Program-made: the position numbers and the translations under genes
Notes under the pieces: generated by a model
Told to the model about the DNA's origin: nothing
What the model saw: only the letters and a program-made list of their open reading frames with translations
The model's database searches: none
Part shown: piece by piece, positions 1-9,466 of the stretch
Layout: each line of letters opens with the position of its first letter
How positions within the stretch are numbered: position 1 is the first letter of the stretch
Source of the DNA: Angustibacter sp. Root456
GTDB taxonomy: Bacteria; Actinomycetota; Actinomycetes; Actinomycetales; Angustibacteraceae
Length of the DNA: 54,309 nucleotides
Reading direction: 5' to 3'
NCBI RefSeq assembly: GCF_001426435.1
Contig: NZ_LMER01000013.1
Span: 1-54,309, forward strand

Positions 1-117
1 CTGCACACCGGCCCCGGCCAAGGACCCCGCCACACCACCTGGACCCTCCGCAACGGCCTGCAGATCACCACCCGACCCGAACCCCTGCCCGGCTGCGAAG
101 ACCCAACCGGGCGGTGA
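1..117 (+). CDS. C-terminal end of a DUF222/HNH endonuclease-type protein (partial)
   Basis: Frame 1 is open from the window edge to TGA at 115-117 and encodes 38 residues beginning LHTGPGQGPRHTTWTLRNG and ending DPTGR. This proline- and threonine-rich tail resembles the C-terminus of actinobacterial DUF222 proteins with an HNH nuclease domain, a family often present in many copies per genome and suspected of mobility. The HNH motif itself would lie outside the window, so the assignment rests on tail resemblance only. The right edge of the window appears to hold the start of another member. The frame is clear; the family is moderately sure. Confidence 0.5.
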   Translation: MHTGPGQGPRHTTWTLRNGLQITTRPEPLPGCEDPTGR

Positions 118-147
118 GCACCCCCAAGCCAGGACGAGGGCCCGGGG

Positions 148-834
148 TCAGTCCGCCGTGTCGCCGCGCGCCCTGCGGGCACTGCGGTACGCCGGCTCGC
201 GCAGCCGGGTCACCCAGGCGTACGGCGGCAGTCCCGGTAGGGGGTGCAGCACCGGGTCGAACGACACGTCGGCGTCCGCGGCGGTGCCGGGGGCGTCGTC
301 CAGGCGCAGGGTGGCGAACGGATGCCAGGCGCCCGTGCCGCGAGCCCAGGCCAGCTCGACGGTGCGCTCACCCTGCGGGAGCGCGCGCAGGAGCACCGGC
401 CCGCTCGCCGTCCGGTAGGGCAGCAGCGTGGTCATGGGCCGCTGGGGCGTGAACGCCGGCACGAGAGCGAAGCGCGTGAGCGGCCCGGTGCCGGTGGTGG
501 AGAACAGCAGGTCGCCGTGCCGTCCGCCGTCGAGCTCGACGCGCACGGCGAGGCCGAAGACGTCTGGCGACGGTGCCGGCAGGCCGACGGCGCGCGACCA
601 GCGCACCACCACGTCGTCGGTGCCCGCGGCGTCGAGCCAGGCGACGCCGGACGCCACCGCACCGCCGAACCGCTCGAGCACCCCCCGCGTCACCGCGCCG
701 CGCGGGTGCAGGGGCTTGGCGGCGGGGCGCACCGCGTCGACCGCCCTGGTGGCGACGCGCAGCACCTGGCCGCCGGCGGTGCTGGCGGCTCGGGCGGCTC
801 GGGCGGCTGGTGCGACGACGTCCATGGAACCCAC
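148..834 (-). CDS. Conserved hypothetical protein, possibly catalase-like fold
   Basis: A 228-residue protein without a signal peptide or membrane segment. The middle (about residues 75-160) reads WSRAVGLPAPSPDVFGLAVR, then a GDLLFSTTGTGPLTRF stretch and TTLLPYRTASGPV. I associate this pattern with uncharacterised actinobacterial proteins, some labelled phosphodiesterase, that are distantly like the heme catalase fold. That link is from memory, and no catalytic residue can be named. It lies 26 bp downstream of the aldose epimerase on the same strand and may be co-transcribed. An internal ATG at codon 4 is an equally possible start. Confidence 0.6.
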   Translation of the reverse strand: MGSMDVVAPAARAARAASTAGGQVLRVATRAVDAVRPAAKPLHPRGAVTRGVLERFGGAVASGVAWLDAAGTDDVVVRWSRAVGLPAPSPDVFGLAVRVELDGGRHGDLLFSTTGTGPLTRFALVPAFTPQRPMTTLLPYRTASGPVLLRALPQGERTVELAWARGTGAWHPFATLRLDDAPGTAADADVSFDPVLHPLPGLPPYAWVTRLREPAYRSARRARGDTAD

Positions 835-860
835 CTACCCTCTCGACGCGGCGGCACGCG

Positions 861-1808
861 TCACCGCGGCGAGATGCCCCACGTCGCCTGGTGCTCGTCA
901 CCCGGCTCGAGGACGACGACCCCGGCCGCCCCGCGGTCGGTGGCGTTGAACGCGTCCGGCGGGCAGGTCATCGGCTCGACCGCCACGCCCCGGCGCCGCA
1001 GGGACGGCGGCAGCGTGTCGCCCGTGAACACCTGGGCGTACCCGTAGGCGGCGTCGGCCCACAGCTCGACGCCGCCGTCCGGGCCGTGCAACCGGGCCCG
1101 CCAGCGGCCGTCGCCGTCGCGGGCCAGGTCGGCGTAGGCGGTGTCGAGGACGCGGTCGCCGATGGGGTGCGGCTCGCGCAGGTCAGCGGGCGTGCCGTCG
1201 ACCGCGCGCCGGCCCGTGGGGATGCCGCGCGCGTCGGTGTCGAAGCAGGTGGCGGCCGGCAGGGTGAGCGTGGCGTCGTCGACCAGCGCGGTACCGGCCG
1301 TCAGGTAGGGGTGCGCGCCGGTGCCGTAGAGGCAGCGGCGGTTGCCGACGTTGCGGGCGCGGGTGCTCACGGTGAGGCCGTCGTCGTCGAGCCGGTAGGT
1401 CACGTGGCAGTCCAGCGAGGTCGGCCACCCCGGCTGCGGCGGCACGACGTACCGCCAGGTCACCGCGTCGCCGCGGACGTCCACCGGCTGCCAGGTGACC
1501 CAGCGGGCGAGGCCGTGGATGGCGGTGTCGTGCTCGGGCTCGGTGAGGGCCAGCTGCTGGGCGCCGTCGAGCTCGTAGCGGCCCCCGGCGATGCGGTTCG
1601 GCCACGGGATGAGGCTCTGGCCCCGGCCCCCCGAGGGCCGCTCGTCCTCCGCGAACCCGTCGACGAGGTCGCGACCGTCGTAGCGGTAGGCGCGCAGGCC
1701 CGCGGCGACGGCCACCGTGTGGGCTTCGTGCCGGCCGTGCCGGATCGTCACCTGCTCGCCGCTGGGCGGCAGGGGCTGCGGGGTGCGCACCGGGCGGTCG
1801 AGGCTCAT
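861..1808 (-). CDS. Aldose 1-epimerase family protein
   Basis: A 315-residue cytosolic beta-sandwich enzyme of the galactose mutarotase superfamily, which interconverts alpha and beta anomers of aldoses. Family motifs are present in order: IPWPNRIAGGRYELDG near residues 67-82, AIHGLARW near 97-104 (first catalytic His), GTGAHPYL near 162-169 (second His) and AVEPMTCPPDAFN near 275-287 (the conserved Glu acting as base). Length is normal. It follows the DUF5666-like gene by 23 bp and precedes the hypothetical gene by 26 bp, so the three may form one transcript. Natural substrate cannot be told. Confidence 0.9.
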   Translation of the reverse strand: MSLDRPVRTPQPLPPSGEQVTIRHGRHEAHTVAVAAGLRAYRYDGRDLVDGFAEDERPSGGRGQSLIPWPNRIAGGRYELDGAQQLALTEPEHDTAIHGLARWVTWQPVDVRGDAVTWRYVVPPQPGWPTSLDCHVTYRLDDDGLTVSTRARNVGNRRCLYGTGAHPYLTAGTALVDDATLTLPAATCFDTDARGIPTGRRAVDGTPADLREPHPIGDRVLDTAYADLARDGDGRWRARLHGPDGGVELWADAAYGYAQVFTGDTLPPSLRRRGVAVEPMTCPPDAFNATDRGAAGVVVLEPGDEHQATWGISPR

Positions 1809-1831
1809 GCGCGCATTCTGGCGCAGTGAGG

Positions 1832-2587
1832 TCAGGCGCTGCCGGAGGTCGTGGACGACGAGCCGGTGGCCGACGGGCTGGGCGCCGGCGCGGTCCCGCG
1901 CTGGTGCTGGTCATCCGGCCTGGGTCCGTCCGGTCGCGCGCCCACCATCACGGCCGTCAGCGTCGTCCCGCTCTTGGTCGCGAGCACGCTGACGGTGTCG
2001 CCCTTCTTCAGTGACGTGATGCCACCCGACCGGGCCGCGACGCGCGTGGTCGAGGTGATGGCGTACGTCGCCGTGTAGCCGTCAGAGCTCTTGAGCGACA
2101 GGCTCTTCGCCGACACGGCGGTCACCGCGCCGGTCTGCACCACGACGGTCTCGGTGCCCGTGCCGTCGCGCTGCGGGACGACCAGCTCGCCGTGCAGCGC
2201 GCCGCGCGGGGCCATCATGGCGAACCCTCCAGGGCCACCGCGCCCGTGGTGCCCGCCGGGGCCCCAGCCCCCGCGCGCGTCACCGTCGCCGTCCGGGTCG
2301 CCGGGCTGTCCGGAGGGCTGACCGGAGGGCTGACCGGAGGGTGCCGTGGGCGAGCCGGTCGCGCTGGCCAGCCGGACCTCGTCGCCGCCCTGCTGGTGGT
2401 CGGCGACGAAGGCGGTGGCGCCCACCGCGCCGATGGCCAGCGCGGTGGCGAAGCCGGCCACGGTCAGCGCGCGGCGCGGGCGTCGGCCCGGCCCGCCGGG
2501 CTGCTCGGACGGCGCAGCGGACGGCGCAGCAGACGACGCAGCAGAGGGTGCAGCGGAGGAGAAGTCCGGGACCTCAGGGGTGCTCAT
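1832..2587 (-). CDS. Membrane-anchored or secreted protein with DUF5666-like domain
   Basis: A 251-residue protein. Residues 1-40 are a low-complexity Ala/Ser/Pro cytoplasmic segment, then one hydrophobic helix (about 41-62, ALTVAGFATALAIGAVGATAF). A Gly/Pro/His-rich linker follows, with a 12-bp DNA repeat encoding SGQP near 2310-2341. Residues about 128-218 form a small beta-rich domain (GELVVPQRDG, VVVQTGAVTAVSAKSLSLKSSDGYT, ITSLKKGDTVSVLATKSG) like DUF5666, a domain of unknown function in exported proteins. The C-terminus is a Ser/Thr/Pro tail. Its upstream region carries the 11-bp-periodic box also found before the response regulator and HtrA genes, suggesting envelope-stress control. Confidence 0.75.
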   Translation of the reverse strand: MSTPEVPDFSSAAPSAASSAAPSAAPSEQPGGPGRRPRRALTVAGFATALAIGAVGATAFVADHQQGGDEVRLASATGSPTAPSGQPSGQPSGQPGDPDGDGDARGGWGPGGHHGRGGPGGFAMMAPRGALHGELVVPQRDGTGTETVVVQTGAVTAVSAKSLSLKSSDGYTATYAITSTTRVAARSGGITSLKKGDTVSVLATKSGTTLTAVMVGARPDGPRPDDQHQRGTAPAPSPSATGSSSTTSGSA

Positions 2588-2609
2588 ACCCCCCAGGGTT
2601 CGTCACCTT

Positions 2610-2650
2610 CCTGAGAACCACACCGCCCCAACCTGCCAGTTCCCTGTGAA
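2610..2650 (-). promoter_or_regulatory. Putative OmpR-type response-regulator box upstream of the DUF5666 gene
   Basis: On the minus strand, 2650-2632 reads TTCACAGGGAACTGGCAGG, two CAGG half-sites 11 bp apart. A third half-site, TTCTCAGG, is at 2617-2610, 23 bp before the ATG. The arrangement matches 12326-12344 (response regulator) and 14543-14561 (HtrA). Tandem 11-bp repeats are typical of OmpR/PhoB-type binding; the identity of the binder is inference. Confidence 0.45.
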
Positions 2651-2681
2651 CCAGCGCTCGAACCGGCGGCGCTACCGGGGC

Positions 2682-4346
2682 TCAGGCGTTGCGGACGGCG
2701 GCCGCGGCCTGCAGCCCGAGGATCTCGACGGCCTGCTCGCGCATCTCGACCTTGCGGATCTTGCCCGTCACGGTCATCGGGAAGGCGTCGGTGACGTGCA
2801 CGTAGCGGGGCACCTTGTAGTGCGCGATCTGGCCGGTGCAGAACTCGCGCACCGCCTCGACGCTCAGCGGCTCGGCACCCGGCTTCATGATCACCCAGGC
2901 CATGAGCTCCTCGCCGTACCGCTCGTCGGGCACGCCCACCACCGAGACGTCGGCGACGTCGGGGTGGGTGTAGAGGAACTCCTCGACCTCGCGCGGATAG
3001 ACGTTCTCGCCACCGCGGATCACGAGGTCCTTGATGCGACCGACGATGTTGACGTACCCCTCGGCGTCCATCGTGGCCAGGTCGCCGGTGTGCATCCAGC
3101 GGGCGGCGTCGATGGCCTCGGCGGTCTTGTCGGGCTCGTTCCAGTAGCCGAGCATCACGGTGTGCCCGCGGGTGCACAGCTCGCCGGCGGTGCCGCGCGG
3201 CACGGTGAGCCCGGTGACGGGGTCGACGACCTTGCTCTCCAGGTGCGGCATGGTGCGCCCGACCGTCTCGGTGCGGCGCGCGAGGTCGTCGTCCGTGCGG
3301 GTCATGGTCGACACCGGCGAGGTCTCGGTCATGCCGTACGAGATGGCCACCTCGCTCATGTGCATCTCGTTGACCACGCGCTTCATCACCTCGACCGGGC
3401 ACGGCGAGCCGGCCATGATCCCGGTGCGCAGGGTCGACAGGTCGTAGTCGGCGAAGTCGGCCAGACCCAGCTCGGCGATGAACATCGTCGGGACGCCGTA
3501 CAGCGAGGTGCAGCGCTCGTCCTGCACCGTCTGCAGCGTGGCGGCCGGGTCGAACGACGGCGCCGGGATCACCATGCACGCGCCGTGCGAGGTGGCCGCG
3601 AGGTTGCCCATCACCATGCCGAAGCAGTGGTAGAAGGGCACCGGGATGCAGATCCGGTCGAGCTCGCTGTAGTGCACGAGCTCGCCGACGAAGAAGCCGT
3701 TGTTGAGGATGTTGTGGTGCGACAGCGTCGCGCCCTTGGGAAAGCCCGTCGTCCCGGACGTGTACTGGATGTTGATCGGGTCGTCGAAGGCCAGCTGCGC
3801 CTCGCGCTCGGCCAGCCGGTGGTGGTCGACGTCGCCGCCGCGCTCGGCCAGGTCGCGCCAGGACTGCTCGCCGATGAAGACGACGTCCTCCAGGCCGGGG
3901 CAGTCGTCGCGCACCTGCTCGACCATGCCCCGGTAGTCCGACGTCTTGTGCGCCACCGCGCTCACCAGCAGCCGCATGCCCGACTGGTTCACCACGTAGG
4001 CGAGCTCGTGCGAGCGGTAGGCCGGGTTGACGTTCACCAGGATCGCGCCGACCTTCGCGGTCGCGTACTGCAGCAGCACCCACTCCGCGCAGTTCGGCGC
4101 CCAGATGCCGACCCGGTCGCCCTTCTCGATGCCGCGATCGAGCAGCCCCAGCGCGAGCTCGTCGACCTCGACATCCAGCTCGCTGTAGGTCCACCGCCGG
4201 TGCGTCGGCACGTCGACCAGCGCCTCGCGGTCGCCCCATCGCGCCACCGTGCGCTCGAGGTTCGCGCCGATCGTCTCGCCGAGCAGCGGGGTGTCGGACG
4301 TGGCGGAGGTGTACGAGAGCGCAGCGGAAGCGGTCGAGGCGGTCAT
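2682..4346 (-). CDS. AMP-binding fatty-acid--CoA ligase family protein
   Basis: A 554-residue adenylate-forming enzyme that would activate a carboxylic acid (probably fatty acid) to acyl-AMP and then acyl-CoA. Visible motifs: P-loop [11 protein letters not shown] near residues 192-202, YGMTETSP near 339-346, the ATP-contacting TGDL and the hinge [16 protein letters not shown], and the C-terminal catalytic lysine in [11 protein letters not shown]. The start is ATG at 4346, four bases after the stop of the upstream MFS gene, so the two are translationally linked; a longer upstream frame is only overlap with that gene. It is the last gene of the ArsR-MFS-ligase operon. Substrate is not deducible. 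Confidence 0.92.
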   Translation of the reverse strand: MTASTASAALSYTSATSDTPLLGETIGANLERTVARWGDREALVDVPTHRRWTYSELDVEVDELALGLLDRGIEKGDRVGIWAPNCAEWVLLQYATAKVGAILVNVNPAYRSHELAYVVNQSGMRLLVSAVAHKTSDYRGMVEQVRDDCPGLEDVVFIGEQSWRDLAERGGDVDHHRLAEREAQLAFDDPINIQYTSGTTGFPKGATLSHHNILNNGFFVGELVHYSELDRICIPVPFYHCFGMVMGNLAATSHGACMVIPAPSFDPAATLQTVQDERCTSLYGVPTMFIAELGLADFADYDLSTLRTGIMAGSPCPVEVMKRVVNEMHMSEVAISYGMTETSPVSTMTRTDDDLARRTETVGRTMPHLESKVVDPVTGLTVPRGTAGELCTRGHTVMLGYWNEPDKTAEAIDAARWMHTGDLATMDAEGYVNIVGRIKDLVIRGGENVYPREVEEFLYTHPDVADVSVVGVPDERYGEELMAWVIMKPGAEPLSVEAVREFCTGQIAHYKVPRYVHVTDAFPMTVTGKIRKVEMREQAVEILGLQAAAAVRNA

Positions 4347-4350
4347 GGCG

Positions 4351-5565
4351 TCATCCTGTCGCGTCGGCCACCGCCACGGAAGGCTCTGGAGAGCGCAACC
4401 GAGCCACGCTGTACGCCGCCGCGCCGAGCAGGCCGATCGCCATGACGACGAGCAGGATCCGGTAGTCGACGAATCCCACGAGCGCCGCGCCCGCGAGGAT
4501 CGACAACAGCTGCGGCCCACCGGTGAGGAACTCGAACGCCGTGAACACCCGACCCTGCAGCGGTGCGGGCGCGTGCTTCTGCAGCAGCGTCGTGAGAGCC
4601 ACGATGACGGCGGGCAGCCCGGCCCCGACCACCAGCGCGCCGAGGCCCACGACGACCACCGAGCGGCTCGACACCAGCAGGCACCCGGCCCCCATCAGCG
4701 CCAGGCCGAGGGGAACCAGCCGCGTCTCCCCCACCCGGTTGATGAGCAGGGTGACGGCGAGACCGGACGCCACCGCGCCGACGCCCTGCACCGTCATGAG
4801 CACCCCGAGGAACGCCACCGGACGGCCGAGGCCCTGGTCGACGACGGCGAGGAACACGCTCTCCCCCATACCGATCGCGAGCAGCGAGATCACCGTCGCG
4901 AGCACCGTGGCCCGCAGCACGGGCACCGCCCACAGGTGACGCGCGCCGAGGGTGGCGTCGTGCAGCACGTGGTGCTCGCGGGGGCCGCGCTCGGGCTCGG
5001 GCTCGGTGACGCGCATGAGCGCGAGGGCTCCAGCCGACAGCAGGAACGTCGCGGCGTCGAGCACCGCCACCGCCGGTCCGCCGAACGCCGCGAACAGCCC
5101 CGCCCCGGTCAGCGGCCCGACCAGGCGCAGCGCCTCGCGCACGGTGCTCAGGCTGCCGTTGGCCGGGCCGAGCAGCTGCTCGGGGACGATCGAGGGCAGC
5201 AGCGCCGAGCGCGCCGACTGGAAGAAGACGAGCGAGGCACCGTAGAGGAACGCCACGACGAACAGCAGCCACACGTCGCCGCGATCGCGCACGAGCAGGA
5301 GCAGCAGGACGACCGCGCAGGTGACGACGTCGGTCACGATCATCACGGTGCGACGACGGAACCGGTCGATCACCAGACCGCCGAACGGCGCCAGCAGCGA
5401 GGGCAGGACGAGCGCGGCGAAGACGCTGCCGGCGATCGAGTTCGACCCGGTGAGCTGCTTGGCCCACATGGCCAGCACGAGCAGCATCGCGGTGTCGCCG
5501 AACATCGACAGGGTCTGGCCGCTCAGCAGCAGGCGCAGGTCGCGGTGGCGCAGGAGGTCACGCAC
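4351..5565 (-). CDS. Major facilitator superfamily transporter
   Basis: About 404 residues with some 11-12 hydrophobic segments, resembling MFS drug exporters. The motif-A-like loop [15 protein letters not shown] lies between the second and third helices. I prefer GTG at 5565, which has AGAAGGGGA six bases upstream and overlaps the ArsR stop by 8 bases (GTGCGTGA); an in-frame ATG at 5583 is possible. The location directly behind an ArsR-type regulator suggests an inducible efflux pump, but the substrate cannot be read. Its stop is four bases from the acyl-CoA ligase start. Confidence 0.9.
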   Translation of the reverse strand: MRDLLRHRDLRLLLSGQTLSMFGDTAMLLVLAMWAKQLTGSNSIAGSVFAALVLPSLLAPFGGLVIDRFRRRTVMIVTDVVTCAVVLLLLLVRDRGDVWLLFVVAFLYGASLVFFQSARSALLPSIVPEQLLGPANGSLSTVREALRLVGPLTGAGLFAAFGGPAVAVLDAATFLLSAGALALMRVTEPEPERGPREHHVLHDATLGARHLWAVPVLRATVLATVISLLAIGMGESVFLAVVDQGLGRPVAFLGVLMTVQGVGAVASGLAVTLLINRVGETRLVPLGLALMGAGCLLVSSRSVVVVGLGALVVGAGLPAVIVALTTLLQKHAPAPLQGRVFTAFEFLTGGPQLLSILAGAALVGFVDYRILLVVMAIGLLGAAAYSVARLRSPEPSVAVADATG

Positions 5566-6163
5566 GGGAACTCCCCTTCTCATCGGCGCGGGGGAAGCCC
5601 ACGGCGTCCAGGTGGACGAGTCGCGCGTCGTCCGGACGGCGACTCGGGTCGACGACGCGCTCGGCGTACGGACGCCAGAGCTCGTGCAGCTGCTCGTGCA
5701 GGTGAGCCAGCTCGTCGGCGGTGAGGTAGCCGTTGAACGTCACCTCCATCGCCGCCTTCTGCCACTCCTCGGGCAGCTCGTCGCGGCTGCGCTGGTAGTC
5801 GGCGTACAGCTCGGCGTCGTGCCGGCGGAACTGCTGGGTGAGGGCCTGCGCCGCCGCGCGCTCACCTGCGGGGGCGTCGGGGCCGGTGTCCCACCGGTGC
5901 CCGGTGGCCACCGACCGCCACGGCCGGTTGCGCCCCTTGCCCCCCTCGGCCTCTTCGACGAAGCCGTACTTGGCGAGCTGGCGCAGGTGGAACGAGCAGG
6001 ACGCCGGCGACTCGCCCACGAGGTCGGCACACTGGGTGGCGGTCAGCGGCCCGCGCAGCGCGAGGTGCTCGAGCAGGCGCAGCCGCAGGGGGTGGGCCAG
6101 GGCGCGCATCGAGCGGGCGTCCGAGATGTCGCGGACGGGCAGGTCGGGCTGGTCATCGCTCAC
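5558..6163 (-). CDS. ArsR-type winged-helix transcriptional regulator
   Basis: A 201-residue regulator. Residues about 15-75 form the helix-turn-helix (MRALAHPLRLRLLEHLALRG, then TATQCADLVGESPASCSFHLRQLAKYGFVEEA), a close ArsR-family pattern. The recognition-helix region contains one Cys but no obvious CxC metal site, so metal sensing is unlikely. The long C-terminal half (80-201) is helical and probably a dimer or ligand domain. It is the first gene of a three-gene operon. A perfect 12-bp palindrome sits 14 bp before its ATG, which points to autorepression. The inducer is unknown. Confidence 0.88.
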   Translation of the reverse strand: MSDDQPDLPVRDISDARSMRALAHPLRLRLLEHLALRGPLTATQCADLVGESPASCSFHLRQLAKYGFVEEAEGGKGRNRPWRSVATGHRWDTGPDAPAGERAAAQALTQQFRRHDAELYADYQRSRDELPEEWQKAAMEVTFNGYLTADELAHLHEQLHELWRPYAERVVDPSRRPDDARLVHLDAVGFPRADEKGSSRA

Positions 6164-6177
6164 GGCGATGAAAGTAG

Positions 6178-6189
6178 TCTTTCGAAAGA
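6178..6189. promoter_or_regulatory. Palindromic operator candidate for the ArsR-MFS-ligase operon
   Basis: TCTTTCGAAAGA is a perfect 12-bp palindrome in an unusually AT-rich patch between the LLM stop and the ArsR start (6163). The location matches a winged-helix regulator that represses its own operon. No other protein is an obvious candidate; binding is inferred from position only. Confidence 0.55.
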
Positions 6190-6204
6190 GTTCTTGTCAA
6201 TAGG

Positions 6205-7095
6205 TCAGAGCAGCTGCCCCGCCACCTGCTCCAGCACCGCCTCGTCCCCGGCGTAGACGCCCTCGGCCCGCGGCCAGTGCGTGACGACGTCGGTGAAGCC
6301 GAGCTCCTCGGCCCGGCCCAGCGCGTCGGCGAAGACCTCCGCCGAGCTGAGCGAGAACACGGCACCGGAGTCGAGGTTGAGGTAGCGGCGCACCGCGCCG
6401 CCTTCGCGCCCGGCCGCCTCCAACGCCTCGTCGAAGCGCCGGCTGAGCTCGCCCACGCCCCGCCACCAGGCGTCCTGCCCCGCTTCGGCCGCCGTGGCCC
6501 CCGTCGTCGCCCAGCCGTCGCCGAGCGTGGCCGCCACGGCCATGGCTCGCGGCCCGTTGGCCGCCACGACGAACGGCGGCCGACGTGGTCCGATCGGGCC
6601 GGACACCATGCGCGCCTCGACCGCCTCGAACCACTGCCCGCGCCAGGTCGTCGACGACTGCGTCAGCAGCAGGTCCAGCAGCCTGACGAACTCCTGCAAC
6701 CGCTCGACCCGCTCGCGCGGCGTGAGCTCGTCCTGGCCCAGCACCCTGGCGTCCCAGCCGGTCCCGCCCGCGCCGACCCCCAGCACGAAGCGCGCGCCGC
6801 TGACGTCGTCGAGGCTCATGACCTCCTTGGCGAAGGGCACCGGATGGCGGTAGTTCGGCGAGGCGACCCACGTGCCGAGCTCGATGCGCTCGGTCACGGT
6901 GGCGGCCGCGGTGAGCGTCGGCACCGTGGCGAACCACGGCTCGTCCGCCAGGCTCTGCCACGCGAGGTGGTCGTAGGTCCACGCGTGGTCGAAGCCCATG
7001 GCCTCCACCGCGCGCCAGCGCGCCGCTGCCTGCGACCACCGCTGCTGCGGCAGGACGACGACCCCGACCCGGACCTTGCGCTCGCTGGCTGGCAC
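6205..7095 (-). CDS. LLM-class (luciferase-like) flavin or F420-dependent oxidoreductase
   Basis: About 296 residues with the TIM-barrel pattern of bacterial-luciferase-like monooxygenases: VRVGVVVLPQQRW at the start, MGFDHAWTYDHLAW, ERIELGTWVASPNYRHPVPFAKEVMSLDD, FVLGVGAGG, then VVAANGPRAMAVAATLGDGWATT. Substitution of FMN by F420 is common in actinobacteria, but the cofactor cannot be decided here. I prefer GTG at 7095; an ATG at 7161 would overlap the divergent gene starting at 7137. It ends 41 bp before the ArsR start on the same strand and may be read through weakly into that operon. Confidence 0.85.
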   Translation of the reverse strand: MPASERKVRVGVVVLPQQRWSQAAARWRAVEAMGFDHAWTYDHLAWQSLADEPWFATVPTLTAAATVTERIELGTWVASPNYRHPVPFAKEVMSLDDVSGARFVLGVGAGGTGWDARVLGQDELTPRERVERLQEFVRLLDLLLTQSSTTWRGQWFEAVEARMVSGPIGPRRPPFVVAANGPRAMAVAATLGDGWATTGATAAEAGQDAWWRGVGELSRRFDEALEAAGREGGAVRRYLNLDSGAVFSLSSAEVFADALGRAEELGFTDVVTHWPRAEGVYAGDEAVLEQVAGQLL

Positions 7096-7136
7096 GGGCG
7101 CCAGCCTAGGTGCGCCGACCGCGTAGCGTGGTCCGG

Positions 7137-9410
7137 ATGGCATCGCGTCGACCGGCTGCACCGCGCAGCCTCGCGGACGAGCTGCGGTCGTGGGACGACG
7201 CGCGGCTCGTCGCGCTGCTGCGCGCCCGCCCCGACCTGGTGACGCCGGTGCCGCCCGACCTCGCCTCGCTCGCCGCGCGCGCCACCACCCGCGCGAGCGT
7301 CCACCGCGCGCTCGACGGCCTCGACGCCTTCACCCTCCAGGTGCTCGACGCCCTCGCGGCGCTCGACGAGCCGGCCGCCCGCAAGGACGTCGCTCGCCTG
7401 CTCGGCCTGCGCGTGGGGGACGTCGGCGCGTCCGTCGACCTGCTGCGCGACCTCGCGCTCGTGTGGGGCCGCGACGACGCGCTGCGCCTGGTGCTCACCG
7501 TGCGCGACGCCGTGGGGCCGTTCCCCGCAGGCCTCGGGCCGCCGTCCGCTACGCCCCTGCCGTCGGGCGCCGAGCTCGCCGCGCTGCTCGCCTCAGCCCC
7601 CGCCGGGGTCGATGACGTCCTGGCCCGGCTCACCTGGGGCCCGCCGGTGGGGGCCTTCCCGCGCGCCGACCGGCTGGTCGACCCCGACAGCCAGTCGCCC
7701 GTGGAGTGGCTGCTGGCTCGTCGCCTGCTCGCCGCGGCCGACCCGGCCCACGTGGTGCTGCCCCGCGAGGTCGGCCTGCACCTGCGGGGTGGTCGCGTGC
7801 ACGCCGAGGTACGCCGTGAGCCGCCCGCGTGGGACGCCACCGGCCGCGACGTCACCGCCGTCGACTCCGCCGCAGGGGCGGCAGCCGGTGAGCTGCTGCG
7901 CTGGGTGGGCGAGCTCGGTGAGCTCTGGGGCGCCGCCCCGCCCAGCGTGCTGCGCGCGGGAGGCCTCGGGGTGCGCGACCTGCGGCGCACCGCGCTCGCG
8001 CTCGACGTCCCCGAGCCGGCGGCGGCGCTCGTCATCGAGGTGGCGTTCTCCGCGGGCCTCGTGGCCGACGACGGCGAGGTGGGGGCCTCGTGGCTGCCCA
8101 CGCCGGCGTTCGACGCGTGGGCTGCCGCGGCGCCTCCGGCGCGGTGGGCGCAGCTGGCGCGGGCCTGGCTCACGTCATCGCGCGTGCCCGGTCTCGTGGG
8201 CACGCGCGACGAGAAGGACTCTCCCCGCGCCGCGCTGTCGGACGCGGTCGATCGTCCGGTGGCCGCCATCGTGCGCGCCGACACCCTGCGCGAGCTCGCC
8301 GACGCCTCGCCCGGATACGCCCCCACGTCGGCCGCCCTGCTCGACCGGCTGCGCTGGCGCCGCCCCCGCCGCACCGGCCGGCTGCACGACCAGCTGGTCG
8401 CCTGGACGCTCAGCGAGGCCGAGCTGCTGGGCGTGACGGGCCGCGGCGCGCTGTCGTCGGCCGGCCGGTCCCTGCTCGCCGGCGAGGGCGTCGACGACAC
8501 CATCGCAACCATCGGGCGCCTGCTGGCGAAGCCGATCGACCACGTGCTGCTGCAGGCCGACCTCACGGCCGTCGCGCCCGGGCCCCTCGACACAACCGTC
8601 GGACGGCTCATGCAGCTGAGCGCCGACGTCGAGTCGCGGGGCGGGGCCACGGTCTACCGGTTCGGGCCCTCGAGCGTGCGCCGGGCCCTGGACGCCGGGG
8701 CCTCGGCCGACCAGCTGCTCGCCGACCTCGCCGCCGCGAGCCGCACCCCGGTGCCGCAGCCGCTGGAGTACCTCGTGCGCGACGTCGCCCGACGGCACGG
8801 TCGCGTGCGGGTGGGCTCGGCGTCGGCCTACGTGCGCAGCGACGACGAGGGCGTGCTGCGCGAGCTGCTGGCCGACCGGCGCGCCGCCGCCCTGCAGCTG
8901 CGGGCGCTGGCGCCCACGGTGCTGGCGAGCCCGGCCGATCCGGCGACGGTGCTCGGCGCCCTGCGTGAACTGGGCCTGGCCCCGGCGGCCGAGTCGGCGC
9001 AGGGCGAGGTCGTGGTGCGTCGTCCCGACGCCCGGCGCACCCCGCCGCGCCGCCCACCTGAGCCACACCGCGGGCGCGCCGTCGCACCCGCCGACCCGCT
9101 GCTCGAGGCGGTGGCCCGGGCCCTGCGATCGACGGCCCGGCACGCCCCGGCCGGCAGCGACGAGCAGCCGCGGCTCACCCCCGGCGAGCCCGCCGACACG
9201 CTGGCCCGGCTGCGCGAGGCCGTCGCGACGTCCGCGCGCATCTGGATCGGCTACGCCGACGGCAACGGGCGCGTGGAGCGCCGCGTCGTGCAGCCGCTGT
9301 CGGTGGACGGCGGGCGGGTCACGGCGTTCGACCACGCGAGCGAGCAGGTACGGACGTTCTCGGTGCACCGAGTCACCGGGGTGGCCCCGGCCGACGCCGC
9401 GAGTCCCTAG
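7137..9410 (+). CDS. Helicase-associated protein with C-terminal WYL-like domain
   Basis: About 757 residues and largely helical. It matches the actinobacterial family annotated as helicase-associated or XPB/Ssl2-like N-terminal domain protein, usually encoded beside XPB. The N-terminal 100 residues hold winged-helix-like repeats (LADELRSWDDARLVALLRARPDL). Around residue 460-480, IDHVLLQADLTAVAPGPLD is the family signature. The C-terminal about 70 residues (LREAVATSARIWIGYADGNGRVERRVVQPLSVDGGRVTAFDH) look like a WYL ligand-sensing domain. No Walker A motif is present, so it is not a helicase by itself. ATG at 7137 is preferred; XPB lies 3.5 kb downstream on the same strand. Confidence 0.85.
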   Translation: MASRRPAAPRSLADELRSWDDARLVALLRARPDLVTPVPPDLASLAARATTRASVHRALDGLDAFTLQVLDALAALDEPAARKDVARLLGLRVGDVGASVDLLRDLALVWGRDDALRLVLTVRDAVGPFPAGLGPPSATPLPSGAELAALLASAPAGVDDVLARLTWGPPVGAFPRADRLVDPDSQSPVEWLLARRLLAAADPAHVVLPREVGLHLRGGRVHAEVRREPPAWDATGRDVTAVDSAAGAAAGELLRWVGELGELWGAAPPSVLRAGGLGVRDLRRTALALDVPEPAAALVIEVAFSAGLVADDGEVGASWLPTPAFDAWAAAAPPARWAQLARAWLTSSRVPGLVGTRDEKDSPRAALSDAVDRPVAAIVRADTLRELADASPGYAPTSAALLDRLRWRRPRRTGRLHDQLVAWTLSEAELLGVTGRGALSSAGRSLLAGEGVDDTIATIGRLLAKPIDHVLLQADLTAVAPGPLDTTVGRLMQLSADVESRGGATVYRFGPSSVRRALDAGASADQLLADLAAASRTPVPQPLEYLVRDVARRHGRVRVGSASAYVRSDDEGVLRELLADRRAAALQLRALAPTVLASPADPATVLGALRELGLAPAAESAQGEVVVRRPDARRTPPRRPPEPHRGRAVAPADPLLEAVARALRSTARHAPAGSDEQPRLTPGEPADTLARLREAVATSARIWIGYADGNGRVERRVVQPLSVDGGRVTAFDHASEQVRTFSVHRVTGVAPADAASP

Positions 9411-9466
9411 GCTGGACGTCGAGAGCGCCGGCCCATCACCTGCCGGCACGGACGAAGGGGACGGGC

